A DNA stretch of 54,664 nt from SYFY01 sp031385325 (GTDB taxonomy: Bacteria > Pseudomonadota > Gammaproteobacteria > Pseudomonadales > Azotimanducaceae), in NCBI GenBank assembly GCA_031385325.1, contig JANNBJ010000116.1, positions 1 to 54,664 on the forward strand. The letters run 5' to 3'. The translations under genes and the position numbers were made by a program. The notes below the pieces were generated by a model, which saw only the letters and a program-made list of their open reading frames with translations, had not been told where the DNA came from and ran no database searches. Shown one piece after another: positions 1-8,322 of the stretch (position 1 is its first letter; the number at the start of each line of letters is the position of its first letter).

Positions 1-2
1 CG

Positions 3-833
3 GGTGAAGCGGGCATGGGTATGGCGGAGGCGCGTCGACTCACCCGTGACAAAGGCACCGACGGGTTTTCGCACCACCCGGCACAGTATCTGTTCAAGGA
101 TGCCGGCGAGCGCATGTCCAAGGTGCAGGACGTCGATGCGATTGTTGCCATGATGGATGCCCATGGTGTGGCCATGGCACAGATTGCGGTGGATGCGCGT
201 CATCCAGACCCTGCACTCGCAATCTTCGACAAGTACCCCAGGCGTTTTTTTGGGGAGGTCGGTGTCAATCCGAATGCAGGGATGAAATCGGTTCGCTCCC
301 TCGCTGCGGCAGTCGCGCTGCATCCCAACATCAGGGCGGCTTCCGCAGCCCCTTGTCTGCTGAGCCCGCAGGTGGCCATCGATCACCGTACGTTCTATCC
401 GATTTATGCCAAGTGCTGCGAGCTGGATATTCCCATCAACATGCTGGTGGGTGTGCCAGGACCAAGGGTGCCGTACAAGTGTCAGCATCCCGGACTGCTG
501 GATGAAGTCGCCTACTTCTTTCCGGAATTGAAGGTCGTGATGCGCCACGGCGGTGATCCGTGGACCGATCTGTGTGTGAAACTACTGTTGAAGTGGCCGA
601 ATTTGTACTACTCGACGTCGGCCTGGGCACCTCGGCACTACCCTCGCAATATCCTGCAGTTTGCCAACCAGCGAGGGAGCGAAAAGGTCCTGTTTGCTGG
701 CTACTATCCCGGTCTGTCCTATGAACGCATCTTCGGCGAGATGGATGACCTGCCCCTCAAGGAAACCGTCAGGCCGGCATTCCTGCGGGACAATGCGGTG
801 CGAGTCTACGGCCTGGACAAGATTCTTGGGTGA
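3..833 (+). CDS. Amidohydrolase family protein (ACMSD-like), 5' end outside window
   Basis: Probable member of the amidohydrolase_2 family of metal-dependent hydrolases and decarboxylases. The frame is open to the window edge. The first ATG is at 15, but the family's N-terminal strand with its D-x-H-x-H metal site is absent, so the real start probably lies upstream. Later landmarks are present: a VMRHGG histidine strand, an LYYSTSAW strand, and a C-terminal FLRDNAVRVYGL helix typical of the family's end. Where most members carry a catalytic Asp in a 'F(G/A)SDYP'-like strand, this protein has FAGYYPG, so that Asp seems replaced. It could therefore be a divergent hydrolase or a non-catalytic member. 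No operon partner is visible; the next gene is on the opposite strand. Confidence 0.75.
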   Translation, partial: GEAGMGMAEARRLTRDKGTDGFSHHPAQYLFKDAGERMSKVQDVDAIVAMMDAHGVAMAQIAVDARHPDPALAIFDKYPRRFFGEVGVNPNAGMKSVRSLAAAVALHPNIRAASAAPCLLSPQVAIDHRTFYPIYAKCCELDIPINMLVGVPGPRVPYKCQHPGLLDEVAYFFPELKVVMRHGGDPWTDLCVKLLLKWPNLYYSTSAWAPRHYPRNILQFANQRGSEKVLFAGYYPGLSYERIFGEMDDLPLKETVRPAFLRDNAVRVYGLDKILG

Positions 834-842
834 TCGCCTGGA

Positions 843-1304
843 TCAGTAAATCCCGGCATCGAGTCCCGCAGCTATGGCCATGCCGAGTTCACGACAGGCC
901 AGCAGATCGGCCTCGGTGGGCTCGCCCTTGACGATGATGGCCGGTTGAACTTCGGTCATCGGATACCCGCCGATGATACGGCGGATGGCGCGCAGTGCGC
1001 CCGAGCCGTCATTGCCAGCGCAGATGAAGATTGCACAGGGCAGGGGACGCACCTTGCCCTCGACTTCGTAAAAGGTTCGATCGAAAAAGTCCTTCATCGC
1101 CCCGGACATGTAGCCGAAATTCTCCGGTGTACCCAACAACACGGCGTCGGCCCACAACAGATCAGCAGGTCCCGCGAGGGTTGCCGTGAGAAAGCGATAC
1201 TCGACACCGGTGATATCAGGATTACAGACACCTTCAAGCGCTGCGTGAGCCAGACGTTTGGTGCGCCCCGTTTTTGAGTGATGGACGATCAGCAGGTGCT
1301 TCAT
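843..1304 (-). CDS. Flavodoxin-like / NAD(P)H-dependent FMN reductase family protein
   Basis: A cytoplasmic flavodoxin-fold protein of 153 residues when started at the ATG at 1304, where the product begins MKHLLIVHHSKTG. That sequence is the first beta strand plus the FMN phosphate-binding loop (HHSKTGRT). The longer frame to 1328 adds eight residues and would overlap the divergent threonine dehydratase start, so the shorter start is preferred. The LLGTPENFGYMSGAMKDFFDR segment matches the second FMN-contacting loop of the family. Likely role is electron transfer or quinone/flavin reduction; the partner is unknown. It is transcribed divergently from the threonine dehydratase with about 20 bases between the starts. 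Confidence 0.85.
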   Translation of the reverse strand: MKHLLIVHHSKTGRTKRLAHAALEGVCNPDITGVEYRFLTATLAGPADLLWADAVLLGTPENFGYMSGAMKDFFDRTFYEVEGKVRPLPCAIFICAGNDGSGALRAIRRIIGGYPMTEVQPAIIVKGEPTEADLLACRELGMAIAAGLDAGIY

Positions 1305-1326
1305 CCGGCGAGTATACTGCCGATGC

Positions 1327-2529
1327 ATGGACCTTCAGACCATCCAGGCCGCACAAGCGCGCATTCGTGAACACGTCGTTGTCACACCGTGCGAACACTC
1401 CCGCACGCTGTCCCGTCTGCTGGGTTGTGAGCTCTACATCAAGTTCGAAAATCAGCAATTTACCGCATCTTTCAAGGAACGAGGCGCGCTCAACGCACTG
1501 TTGCAGCTGAGCGAGGCCGAGCGACGGCGAGGGGTCATCGCCATGTCCGCGGGCAATCATGCGCAGGCGGTGGCCTATCATGGCGCTCGTCTCGCGGTGC
1601 CGACCACCATCGTGATGCCCCGCACAACACCCAATGCCAAAGTCGAACAGACCCGCGTTCATGGTGCAGAAGTTATCCTGCACGGCAGCCAGTTCGATGA
1701 AACAAGGGCATTCACGCAGGAGCTTGCCCAGCAGCGGCAGCTCGTCCTGCTGCATCCGTATGATGATGAACGTGTGATCTCCGGTCAGGGCACAGTTGGT
1801 CTCGAGATTCTCGAGCAGGTGAAGATGGCAGAAGTTGTTGTCGTTCCGATTGGTGGCGGCGGACTGATTTCTGGCGTCGCCACGGCACTGAAAGCACTCA
1901 AACCATCCATCCGCGTCATTGGAGTGCAGATAGAACGATACGACGGGGCCAGCCGGATGTTCCACGGTTTGCCACCGGGTTCACCAGGACTAGGCACAGT
2001 CGCCGAAGGCATTGCGGTCAAGCAGCCGGGTCAATTGACACTGCCCATTATCCAGGCTCGCGTGGACGATATTGTTACGGTCAGCGAAGAGGCAGTCGAG
2101 CAGGCGGTGTTCATGCTGCTTGAAATCGAAAAAACCGTCGCCGAAGGCGCCGGCGCAGCGGCGCTTGCAGCGGTGATGTCCAACACGACCGCGTTTGCAG
2201 GCAAACACGTCGTCACCATTCTGTCGGGTGGCAATATCGACATGATGATCCTGTCTTCGGTCTTGCAACGGGGACTGGTGCGTACCCATCGTCTGGTCCG
2301 CCTGCGAGTGGAAATTCCGGACGTGCCGGGCGCGCTATCAGACCTCACGCAGATCATCGGCGAACTCGACAGCAACATCATCGATATCCAGCATCAACGC
2401 GCATTTGGATCTTCTTCGGTGCGGGCAACGATGGTCGAACTGGTGCTGCAGATGCGCGGCGAAGAACAGGTTGAGCAGGTACTCGGCAGTCTTGCGCAAG
2501 CTGGCTACGAGGCGAAGCTGCTGAGTTGA
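1327..2529 (+). CDS. ilvA: Threonine ammonia-lyase with C-terminal ACT domain
   Basis: PLP enzyme that deaminates threonine (often also serine) to 2-oxobutyrate, the entry step to isoleucine synthesis or threonine catabolism. Fold-type II PLP landmarks are clear: the Schiff-base lysine in ASFKERGA (Lys50), the SAGNHAQ cofactor loop near residue 75, the glycine-rich GGGGLISG phosphate loop near 180, and ILSGGNID near 300. Residues from about 325 onward form an ACT domain (RLRVEIPDVPGALSDL), the type found in the short, single-ACT ilvA/tdcB-like enzymes. Length (400 residues) fits that subgroup. A TATACT hexamer ends eight bases before the ATG and no ribosome-binding site is visible, so a leaderless transcript is possible. 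Confidence 0.93.
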   Translation: MDLQTIQAAQARIREHVVVTPCEHSRTLSRLLGCELYIKFENQQFTASFKERGALNALLQLSEAERRRGVIAMSAGNHAQAVAYHGARLAVPTTIVMPRTTPNAKVEQTRVHGAEVILHGSQFDETRAFTQELAQQRQLVLLHPYDDERVISGQGTVGLEILEQVKMAEVVVVPIGGGGLISGVATALKALKPSIRVIGVQIERYDGASRMFHGLPPGSPGLGTVAEGIAVKQPGQLTLPIIQARVDDIVTVSEEAVEQAVFMLLEIEKTVAEGAGAAALAAVMSNTTAFAGKHVVTILSGGNIDMMILSSVLQRGLVRTHRLVRLRVEIPDVPGALSDLTQIIGELDSNIIDIQHQRAFGSSSVRATMVELVLQMRGEEQVEQVLGSLAQAGYEAKLLS

Positions 2530-2623
2530 GGCCGTCGACTCTGGTCGCGTATTGGCGACACGGCTATATTGCAGTCGGGGACCATGGTCTGAAGTTGATC
2601 TACATCATCGTCAAGGGGGAAGC

Positions 2624-3178
2624 ATGCGCCTGTCGAAGCCGAGAATACCGCCACTGGAACAGAAGGACTGGAGCCCGGAAGCTGCGGAGCTGATGAAGCC
2701 TTTCCTGAAGCAGGGCCGAATCTTCAACATCTTCAAGACTCTCACCAATCACCCGGACCTGGCCAAACGCTGGATGGTGTTTGCCAATCACATCCTGGGA
2801 AAATCCACGCTGGCGGTTCGCGAACGCGAGCTGATCATCCTGCGGATCGGCTATCTCTGTCAGGCCGGCTATGAGTGGGGGCAGCACGTGCTGATCGCGC
2901 GGCAGGCGCGCATGACCGACGCCGAGATCCGGTCCTGCAAGACCGGCCCGACGACGCCAGGCTTGAGCGAACTCGATCGATTGCTGCTGCAGGCCACCGA
3001 TGAACTGCATGCCGATGCGCATGTCAGTGATCCGACCTGGGCCGGCCTGTCGACGCTTCTCAATACCAAGCAGATGATGGACGTGGTGTTCACCGTTGGT
3101 CAGTACAACCTCGTGTCGATGGCGCTCAACAGCTTCGGTGTTCAAGCCGATGAAGGATTACCCGGATGGGACGTTTAG
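2624..3178 (+). CDS. Carboxymuconolactone decarboxylase / AhpD-like protein
   Basis: An all-helical AhpD/CMD-fold protein of 184 residues. The start at 2624 is chosen because an AAGGGGGA ribosome-binding site lies just upstream; the frame also extends back to 2552 without such a site. The core helix reads RERELIILRIGYLCQAGYEWGQH, with one cysteine followed by the YEWxxH motif common in uncharacterised CMD proteins. The second redox cysteine of true AhpD peroxidases is absent, so peroxidase activity is doubtful. The gene overlaps the next SDR by 13 bases, which indicates co-translation. In catabolic clusters this family often accompanies SDR and lyase genes, but its reaction here is unknown. 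Confidence 0.85.
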   Translation: MRLSKPRIPPLEQKDWSPEAAELMKPFLKQGRIFNIFKTLTNHPDLAKRWMVFANHILGKSTLAVRERELIILRIGYLCQAGYEWGQHVLIARQARMTDAEIRSCKTGPTTPGLSELDRLLLQATDELHADAHVSDPTWAGLSTLLNTKQMMDVVFTVGQYNLVSMALNSFGVQADEGLPGWDV

Positions 3179-3960
3179 CCGATAAAGTCGCGATCATCGT
3201 TGGCGGGGGTCAGACCCCGGGCGAGACCATTGGCAATGGACGCGCGACAGCGATGCGGTTCGCTCAGGAAGGCGCTCGTGTGCTGGTGGTCGATCGTCGG
3301 CTGGACTCTGCGGAAGAGACGGTGGCGATGATCCGGGCCGAAGGCGGTGAAGCGCAGGCCTGTGAAGCCGATGTGACCCGTGCGGTGGATTGTCAGCGCT
3401 TTGTCGAAACGGCCGTCGAGAAATTCGGCAAGCTCGACATCCTGCACAACAATGTCGGTATCGGTGGTGGTGATCGCACGGCCGCGAGCATGACCGAAGA
3501 AGTGTGGGATCGCATCTTCAACGTGAATCTGCGTGGCCTCATGCTCAGCTGTCGTGAAGCACTCAAACCCATGCGCGAGCAAGGGCATGGCGTCATCACC
3601 AATATCTCGTCGGTGGCTGCGGTCTGTGCCGTGAGCATTGTCGCCTACAAGACATCGAAGGCAGCGCTCAATGCGTATACCCACGCGCTGGCGACCGGCA
3701 ATACGAAGTACAACATTCGAGCCAACGTCATCATGCCTGGGCTCATGAATACGCCCATGGCCATTGAAGGGTATGTCGCACAAGGGCACGATCGGGCAGA
3801 GCTGATTGCCCGGCGAGATGCACAGGTGCCATTGGGCGGCAAGATGGGGTCGGCCTGGGACATCGCCAATGCGGCGCTGTTCCTTGCGTCTGACGAAGCG
3901 AAGTTCATCACAGGTGTTTGTTTGCCGGTGGATGGTGGCCAGGCGGCGATGATCGGCTGA
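3166..3960 (+). CDS. Short-chain dehydrogenase/reductase (SDR)
   Basis: NAD(P)-dependent oxidoreductase of 264 residues with a Rossmann fold. The dinucleotide loop is unusual: the TGxxxGxG motif is expanded to GGGQTPGETIGNG, a variant seen in some SDR subgroups. The NNVGIG strand (NNAG equivalent), the catalytic Ser of ISSVAAV and the YKTSK catalytic Tyr-Lys pair are all present, so the enzyme should be active. The C-terminal FITGVCLPVDGG strand is typical. It overlaps the upstream CMD-like gene and is followed after 61 bases by a CitE-like lyase, so the three probably act in one catabolic pathway. Confidence 0.92.
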   Translation: MGRLADKVAIIVGGGQTPGETIGNGRATAMRFAQEGARVLVVDRRLDSAEETVAMIRAEGGEAQACEADVTRAVDCQRFVETAVEKFGKLDILHNNVGIGGGDRTAASMTEEVWDRIFNVNLRGLMLSCREALKPMREQGHGVITNISSVAAVCAVSIVAYKTSKAALNAYTHALATGNTKYNIRANVIMPGLMNTPMAIEGYVAQGHDRAELIARRDAQVPLGGKMGSAWDIANAALFLASDEAKFITGVCLPVDGGQAAMIG

Positions 3961-4021
3961 TCGTTGATGTGAGCGGCACGCAAGCCGCTGTCGAACAAGA
4001 GGAAATGGGCAGGACTTCGAG

Positions 4022-4894
4022 ATGAAACCACGACGATCCGTTCTCTACATGCCAGGTGCCAACGCACGGGCGCTGGAAAAAGCGCGTGCGCTGCCCTGTG
4101 ACTCGATCATCTTTGATCTGGAAGACGCGGTGGCGCCGGATGCCAAGGCCGATGCCAGAGCGCAGGTCGCCCAGGCGATCGAGAGCGGGCTGTACGGCTA
4201 TCGTGAATTGCTGGTGCGATGTAACGGCCTGAATACCCCTTGGGGCCGGGATGATCTTGATGCATTCGCCGGGTCGAAGGTGTCGGCCATGATTTCGGCG
4301 CTGGTGTTTCCTAAAATCGAGAACATGGACCAGATCGATGCCATCGCCCTGGAACTGGATCGGCGCGGCGCACATCGACTCAAGCTGTGGATCATGATTG
4401 AAACGCCGACCGGCGTGCTCGATGCACGGATGCTTGCCCGGCATCCACGGGTCGAGGCACTGGTGATGGGTACCAGCGATCTGGTCAAGGAACTGCGAGC
4501 CATTCATACCGTGTCACGCAGCAATCTCGACTATGCACTGCAGTACTGTGTGCTGGCAGCGCGGGCCGCGGGCAAGGTGATCCTCGATGGAGTGCATCTT
4601 GATTTCAAGAATCTCGATTCGTTCAAGGCGTCCTGCGAGCAGGGCAGGGCCATGGGCTTTGATGGCAGAACGCTGATTCATCCTACCCAGGTCGATATTG
4701 CCAATGATGTATTTGGTATTGACGCCAGCGGTCTTGATCACGCGCGCGAAGTGCTGCGTGTCTGGCAGCAGGCGCTGGCTGCTGGCAAAGGTGTGGCGGT
4801 GCTCAACGGTAATCTGGTTGAGAACCTGCATGCTGCCGAGGCCGAAAGAGTGGTGGCCTTTGCCGAGGCGCTCGCAGCGCGAAGCGATAACTGA
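4022..4894 (+). CDS. HpcH/HpaI aldolase / CitE-like CoA-ester lyase
   Basis: A TIM-barrel C-C lyase of 290 residues resembling CitE and malyl-CoA/beta-methylmalyl-CoA lyases, which make or cleave 3-hydroxyacyl-CoA esters. It starts with the family signature RRSVLYMPGAN, followed by IIFDLEDAV, whose acidic residues help bind magnesium. VFPKIE and IETPTG are further barrel strands; the latter Glu is a metal ligand. The C-terminal GFDGRTLIHPTQV segment binds CoA in relatives. It is the last gene of a co-directional unit with the CMD-like protein and the SDR. No citrate lyase alpha or gamma partner is present, so it is not part of a citrate lyase complex. Confidence 0.9.
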   Translation: MKPRRSVLYMPGANARALEKARALPCDSIIFDLEDAVAPDAKADARAQVAQAIESGLYGYRELLVRCNGLNTPWGRDDLDAFAGSKVSAMISALVFPKIENMDQIDAIALELDRRGAHRLKLWIMIETPTGVLDARMLARHPRVEALVMGTSDLVKELRAIHTVSRSNLDYALQYCVLAARAAGKVILDGVHLDFKNLDSFKASCEQGRAMGFDGRTLIHPTQVDIANDVFGIDASGLDHAREVLRVWQQALAAGKGVAVLNGNLVENLHAAEAERVVAFAEALAARSDN

Positions 4895-5085
4895 CGGCAG
4901 ATTCGCGTAATCGCGGGGCTCTGCTATACCTACTGCAGGCGGCAGGCGTTCATGGATGAGCGACCTATTCCCGCTCGCAAGCTCCGATGGTGGCGGTTTT
5001 GGATCTCTCTCCCCCTCCCCGTCTGACTCCGGTACCTCGGAGCTTGTTTCCTTCCTCTCTGCTGGTTCAACGGATCAAGCATTTA

Positions 5086-5256
5086 CCTAGGAGTCTGCAC
5101 GGCAGAAGATCGACAGGCTGCGGCGGCGCAACGATGGCCCGCTTTTCCGTTCGTTTTCGTTGCGTAGCACCCACTACGCGTCTCAAACGAACGAAAAATC
5201 GGACTCGAATTGACACTCGCCTCGCACCGCCGTCTTCTGCCGCGCAGGCTCCTAGG
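5086..5256. repeat. MITE-like structured element with 24-bp terminal inverted repeats
   Basis: This fills most of the gene-free stretch 4895-5259. The ends, 5086-5109 and 5233-5256, are inverted repeats matching at 22 of 24 positions, each beginning with CCTAGGAG. Inside, 5148-5156 pairs with 5185-5193 and 5162-5167 pairs with 5174-5179, so the whole element can fold into one long hairpin. No convincing protein is encoded. The terminal motif AGGAGTCTGC and its partner recur at 18768-18792, so this may be a repeat family. No T-tract follows, so it is not an ordinary terminator. Confidence 0.6.
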
Positions 5257-5259
5257 GCG

Positions 5260-5520
5260 CTACGATTTCCGTATGCCGATGAACAGCCATCGCCACGCGA
5301 AATAACCCATGAGCTCCATGATGACGATGGTCATGAAGGCGGCACCGATTGCATACGTTGCCTTATCATGAAGCCAGAGCATGAGACTCAGCAGTATCAA
5401 TGCAACGAGTAACACCCGAATCAGCCGCCACGGCGTTTGACCGCCATCTCGCAGGCCGAGCAGCGAGGCGATGAGATCACTGGCCAGGGGAAGTGTCAGC
5501 AAGTACAGCAGTACGGTCAC
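5260..5520 (-). CDS. Small three-helix membrane protein
   Basis: An 86-residue hydrophobic protein, not recognised as a named family. Three likely membrane helices are visible: residues 2-20 (VLLYLLTLPLASDLIASLL), about 33-50 (LIRVLLVALILLSLMLWL) and about 55-75 (YAIGAAFMTIVIMELMGYF). It ends with the positively charged tail IGIRKS. It starts with GTG, overlapping the TGA stop of the upstream phosphotransferase gene by four bases (GTGA), which points to translational coupling. It probably works with or is regulated together with that enzyme, but no function can be assigned. Confidence 0.7.
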   Translation of the reverse strand: MTVLLYLLTLPLASDLIASLLGLRDGGQTPWRLIRVLLVALILLSLMLWLHDKATYAIGAAFMTIVIMELMGYFAWRWLFIGIRKS

Positions 5521-7979
5521 TCCTCATCTCCCATCAGTTCTACGTATCCTTCGGTTGCATGCAGGCGCAAACGCTGGCCACTGCGTATTCGCACGATGCA
5601 GTCGTGTACATCCACAAGGCAGGGAATCCGATATTCCCGAGCGATGGTGCCGGCATGAGAGAGGTAGCTGCCGATGCCGACGACGATGCCGCCCAGCGAA
5701 GGAAACAGTGGGGTCCAGGTCGGATCCGTATAGGGCGCAACCAGTATTTCACCGGGTTTCAGCAGCTGCGCGTGATCCGGACGAAGGATCACCCGCGCGA
5801 TGCCTTCAACGGTGCCTGGGCTCGCACACTGGCCGAGCAGGGTGCGTTCGTTGGTGGGAACGTCTGCAATCGGCAATTTGATGTTGAAGGTTTCTGGTGC
5901 TCGACTGCGTGCTTCACGACGATGCGCAATTCGGCGTTCTCGAACTGTGCGTGATACCGCCTGCGCGTCCAGATCGCCACTTGACGCCGCCTGTACCTCG
6001 CTCCAGGTCAGGAAAAACAGGTCACCGGCACACTTGAGTTTGCGACTGTGCAGCAGTTCATCCTCAATCAGCAGCAGTCGCTGACGAATGGAATCGAAGA
6101 TCATCGTGTGATAGTGGCGGGTATTCTCGCGCAGACCTATGTAGTAGCGGATGCGAGTCAGCAGCTTGTTGACCAAACGCCACTTGAGCCCACTGCCAAT
6201 GGCCTTGCGTAGTGCATCACGTGCGACCAGATGACGTGAGTAGCTGTGGTTGGTCTGCTCTCCGTGCAGCATCTGATTGCGAATCATGGTCAGCAATGGC
6301 GTGATGTCCTCGCGCCAGCGGGGGGCACTGAAGTCCAGCTCACGTGCGCCGCGGTGTCCGTAGGTCGATATGAAAACACCCAACGCGATGACGAAGGGGT
6401 GCGCAGGATCGAGTTCCCGTATGCCGATCGCCGCGTCATCTGCCAGAAGCGCGACGCGGGTGTCCTCGTGTTTCGCCGCCTCTGCCGCAAGTTCCGTGAT
6501 GCTCAGCACCATGCGCTTGCTCCACATGTCGCTGTCGTCGTGAATCACGTCGTCGATCTGCATGGGATCGTAAGCTGGTGCCCATCGTTTCAGCAGCAGC
6601 TGCAACAGCCCGATCAGCAGAAAATAGCGCCCCGCAGAGATATTGAGTGCAAGCATGGACTCATGTGCGGGTGACCAGGGAAAGCGCCCGAACATGGTTC
6701 GCTTCATCAAAGCAGGGACGTCGAGTGAATGGTCGAGTTGCATCGCCTGCAGCCAGGGTACAAAACGCGCCAGACTCGCTGCATCGAGTCTGCTGCTGCG
6801 AGCCCAGAAGGTTCCGAATGTCAGCCATCCAACCACGAGGATGGCCAAACCGGCAGGGAGTTGGCCGAGTGCCAGCCTGGGTGTCTGTGGAACTCGTCGC
6901 AGCATCGCCATATCAACCAGTTCTGCGTTGCTCAGGCGAAACGGAATCAGGCGTTTGAGCACGTGAAAATCGAGATACAGCCGTCCACCAACAAAAGCGC
7001 CCATCCTGGGCAGAATGGCGGTGACCAGGTCGACCGTCAGCGGCGTCAGTGGTTCGGAGAAATTCTCGGCGATCGGCTTGAAGAGAACCAGAGCACGATC
7101 ATCCCCTGGTGTTGCTGAACTGGCGGTGATGGGCCGGGCCTGAAGAATGTGAAGTTCCTCTTCGTCGAATGCCCACTCCACATCCACGGCTTCCCCGAAC
7201 AGCGATTCAATCTGTTCGGTTGTTTCATGCAGTGCCACTGCGTCCCGCGTCGACAGTACTGGCATGGTCCGAAGATGTTCAGGCACGGGATCAAGGCGGC
7301 CTTGTGACGGATCATCCAGTTGGGCCGGCACCATCAGTTGTTTGTCGCCAATCTGCAGAACGGTGACGTGCCCGAATGGATCAACCTTCACGCGGTCGGG
7401 CTGCACCCGACCGTCGACCAGTGCAGCCCCCAGCCCCCAGCTCGCTTCGATGATGATGTTGCCCGCCTCGGGTTCGAGGGGATCCCGCGAAAAACAGACA
7501 CCTGAACGGGTCGCCTTCACCAGTCTCTGGACAATCACGGCCATCGGCTGAGTTGCTTCGTCCCAGTTCTCACGGTAGGCAAGGGCGGCCGGACTCCACA
7601 AGGACATCCAGCAATCCACGACGGCCTGAGTCAGACGCGCTGCGGTGATGTAGTAGTACGTTGCATGCTGGCCTGCGTAACTGATGCCTGCGCCGTCTTC
7701 GTCGATGGCCGAACTGCGCACGGCAACCACTTCGTCCGGTTCGAAGTGCGCGATGAAGGCCGTGTTCAGCGTGCTGACAAAGTCGGCGTCGAGGGTCGGT
7801 GGCGGAGGCTTTTCATCCAGCAGGATGGGGTAGTGGCGTGAGAAGGCGTCGGAAGTGATGACAAAGCCGGCCGGGACGTTGAACCCTGCCTGCATCAACG
7901 CGCCTAACCGGGCGGCTTTACCACCTACGGTACTCGCGTGCGCCAGATTGACTTTATATAGGGGTAGTATCCATTCCAC
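5517..7979 (-). CDS. PEP synthase / rifampin phosphotransferase-like protein
   Basis: An 820-residue phosphotransferase with the ATP-grasp plus swivelling-histidine layout. Residues 1-290 form a PPDK-N ATP-grasp domain (GGKAARLG, VRSSAIDEDG, SYAGQHAT, ASWGLGAALVDG, and DVEWAFDEEELHILQARP at its end). A long, poorly conserved middle follows. The C-terminal 85 residues form the phosphohistidine domain (GGIVVGIGSYLSHAGTIAREYRIPCLV), with His in LSHAGT. The PEP-binding TIM barrel of true PpsA/PPDK is missing, so the architecture equals that of rifampin phosphotransferases and related small-molecule phosphotransferases. The middle domain, which sets substrate choice, is not recognisable. It overlaps the small membrane protein downstream. 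No antibiotic-resistance role is shown. Confidence 0.88.
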   Translation of the reverse strand: MEWILPLYKVNLAHASTVGGKAARLGALMQAGFNVPAGFVITSDAFSRHYPILLDEKPPPPTLDADFVSTLNTAFIAHFEPDEVVAVRSSAIDEDGAGISYAGQHATYYYITAARLTQAVVDCWMSLWSPAALAYRENWDEATQPMAVIVQRLVKATRSGVCFSRDPLEPEAGNIIIEASWGLGAALVDGRVQPDRVKVDPFGHVTVLQIGDKQLMVPAQLDDPSQGRLDPVPEHLRTMPVLSTRDAVALHETTEQIESLFGEAVDVEWAFDEEELHILQARPITASSATPGDDRALVLFKPIAENFSEPLTPLTVDLVTAILPRMGAFVGGRLYLDFHVLKRLIPFRLSNAELVDMAMLRRVPQTPRLALGQLPAGLAILVVGWLTFGTFWARSSRLDAASLARFVPWLQAMQLDHSLDVPALMKRTMFGRFPWSPAHESMLALNISAGRYFLLIGLLQLLLKRWAPAYDPMQIDDVIHDDSDMWSKRMVLSITELAAEAAKHEDTRVALLADDAAIGIRELDPAHPFVIALGVFISTYGHRGARELDFSAPRWREDITPLLTMIRNQMLHGEQTNHSYSRHLVARDALRKAIGSGLKWRLVNKLLTRIRYYIGLRENTRHYHTMIFDSIRQRLLLIEDELLHSRKLKCAGDLFFLTWSEVQAASSGDLDAQAVSRTVRERRIAHRREARSRAPETFNIKLPIADVPTNERTLLGQCASPGTVEGIARVILRPDHAQLLKPGEILVAPYTDPTWTPLFPSLGGIVVGIGSYLSHAGTIAREYRIPCLVDVHDCIVRIRSGQRLRLHATEGYVELMGDEE

Positions 7980-8004
7980 CCGCGCAGACTAATGAAAGCG
8001 CTTG

Positions 8005-8319
8005 TCATAGTGCAACTGGGTCAACAAAACGACTGCTCCGATTCATGGCCATAGCGCTTTCATTCAACATTCCCGCAGACGCCCCGGTGTTGATGTTTCC
8101 GGTCAAACGGCTTTGTGGCAGTTTCGGTTTGGCACGATCAACCGTTTCACGAACATCCGTAAGCGCTCGGTCGAGGTCGTAGTCAGCGTTGAACTCCACG
8201 ATGACTGATGCGCCGCCTGCGAAGGCGTAGGCATTGAATTCTTCGACACCTGCGTCGGCGCGGATTTCCACTTCCATCGGGATCACCAGCATGCGCTCTA
8301 CATCTTCCGGCGATGACGG
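8005..8319 (-). pseudogene. RND efflux pump (AcrB-like) N-terminal fragment
   Basis: A remnant of an inner-membrane RND transporter. The frame gives SPEDVERMLVIPMEVEIRAD and continues through ASVIVEFNADYDLDRALTDVRE to VDRAKPKLP, matching the first periplasmic (pore) segment of AcrB-type pumps. After that point similarity stops and the frame ends after unrelated residues. The first membrane helix and more than 900 C-terminal residues are missing. It lies in the same frame as the adaptor remnant immediately upstream, separated by two consecutive TGA codons, so a deletion joined the middle of the adaptor gene to the beginning of the pump gene. Confidence 0.8.
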
Positions 8320-8322
8320 TCA

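Noticed and set aside
5148..5193. Intrinsic terminator
   Set aside because: The stem is interrupted by mismatches and no T-tract follows on either strand.
4987..5412. 141-residue plus-strand frame
   Set aside because: Low-complexity, Arg/Pro-rich product with no ribosome-binding site; it runs through the structured repeat and overlaps the small membrane protein gene.
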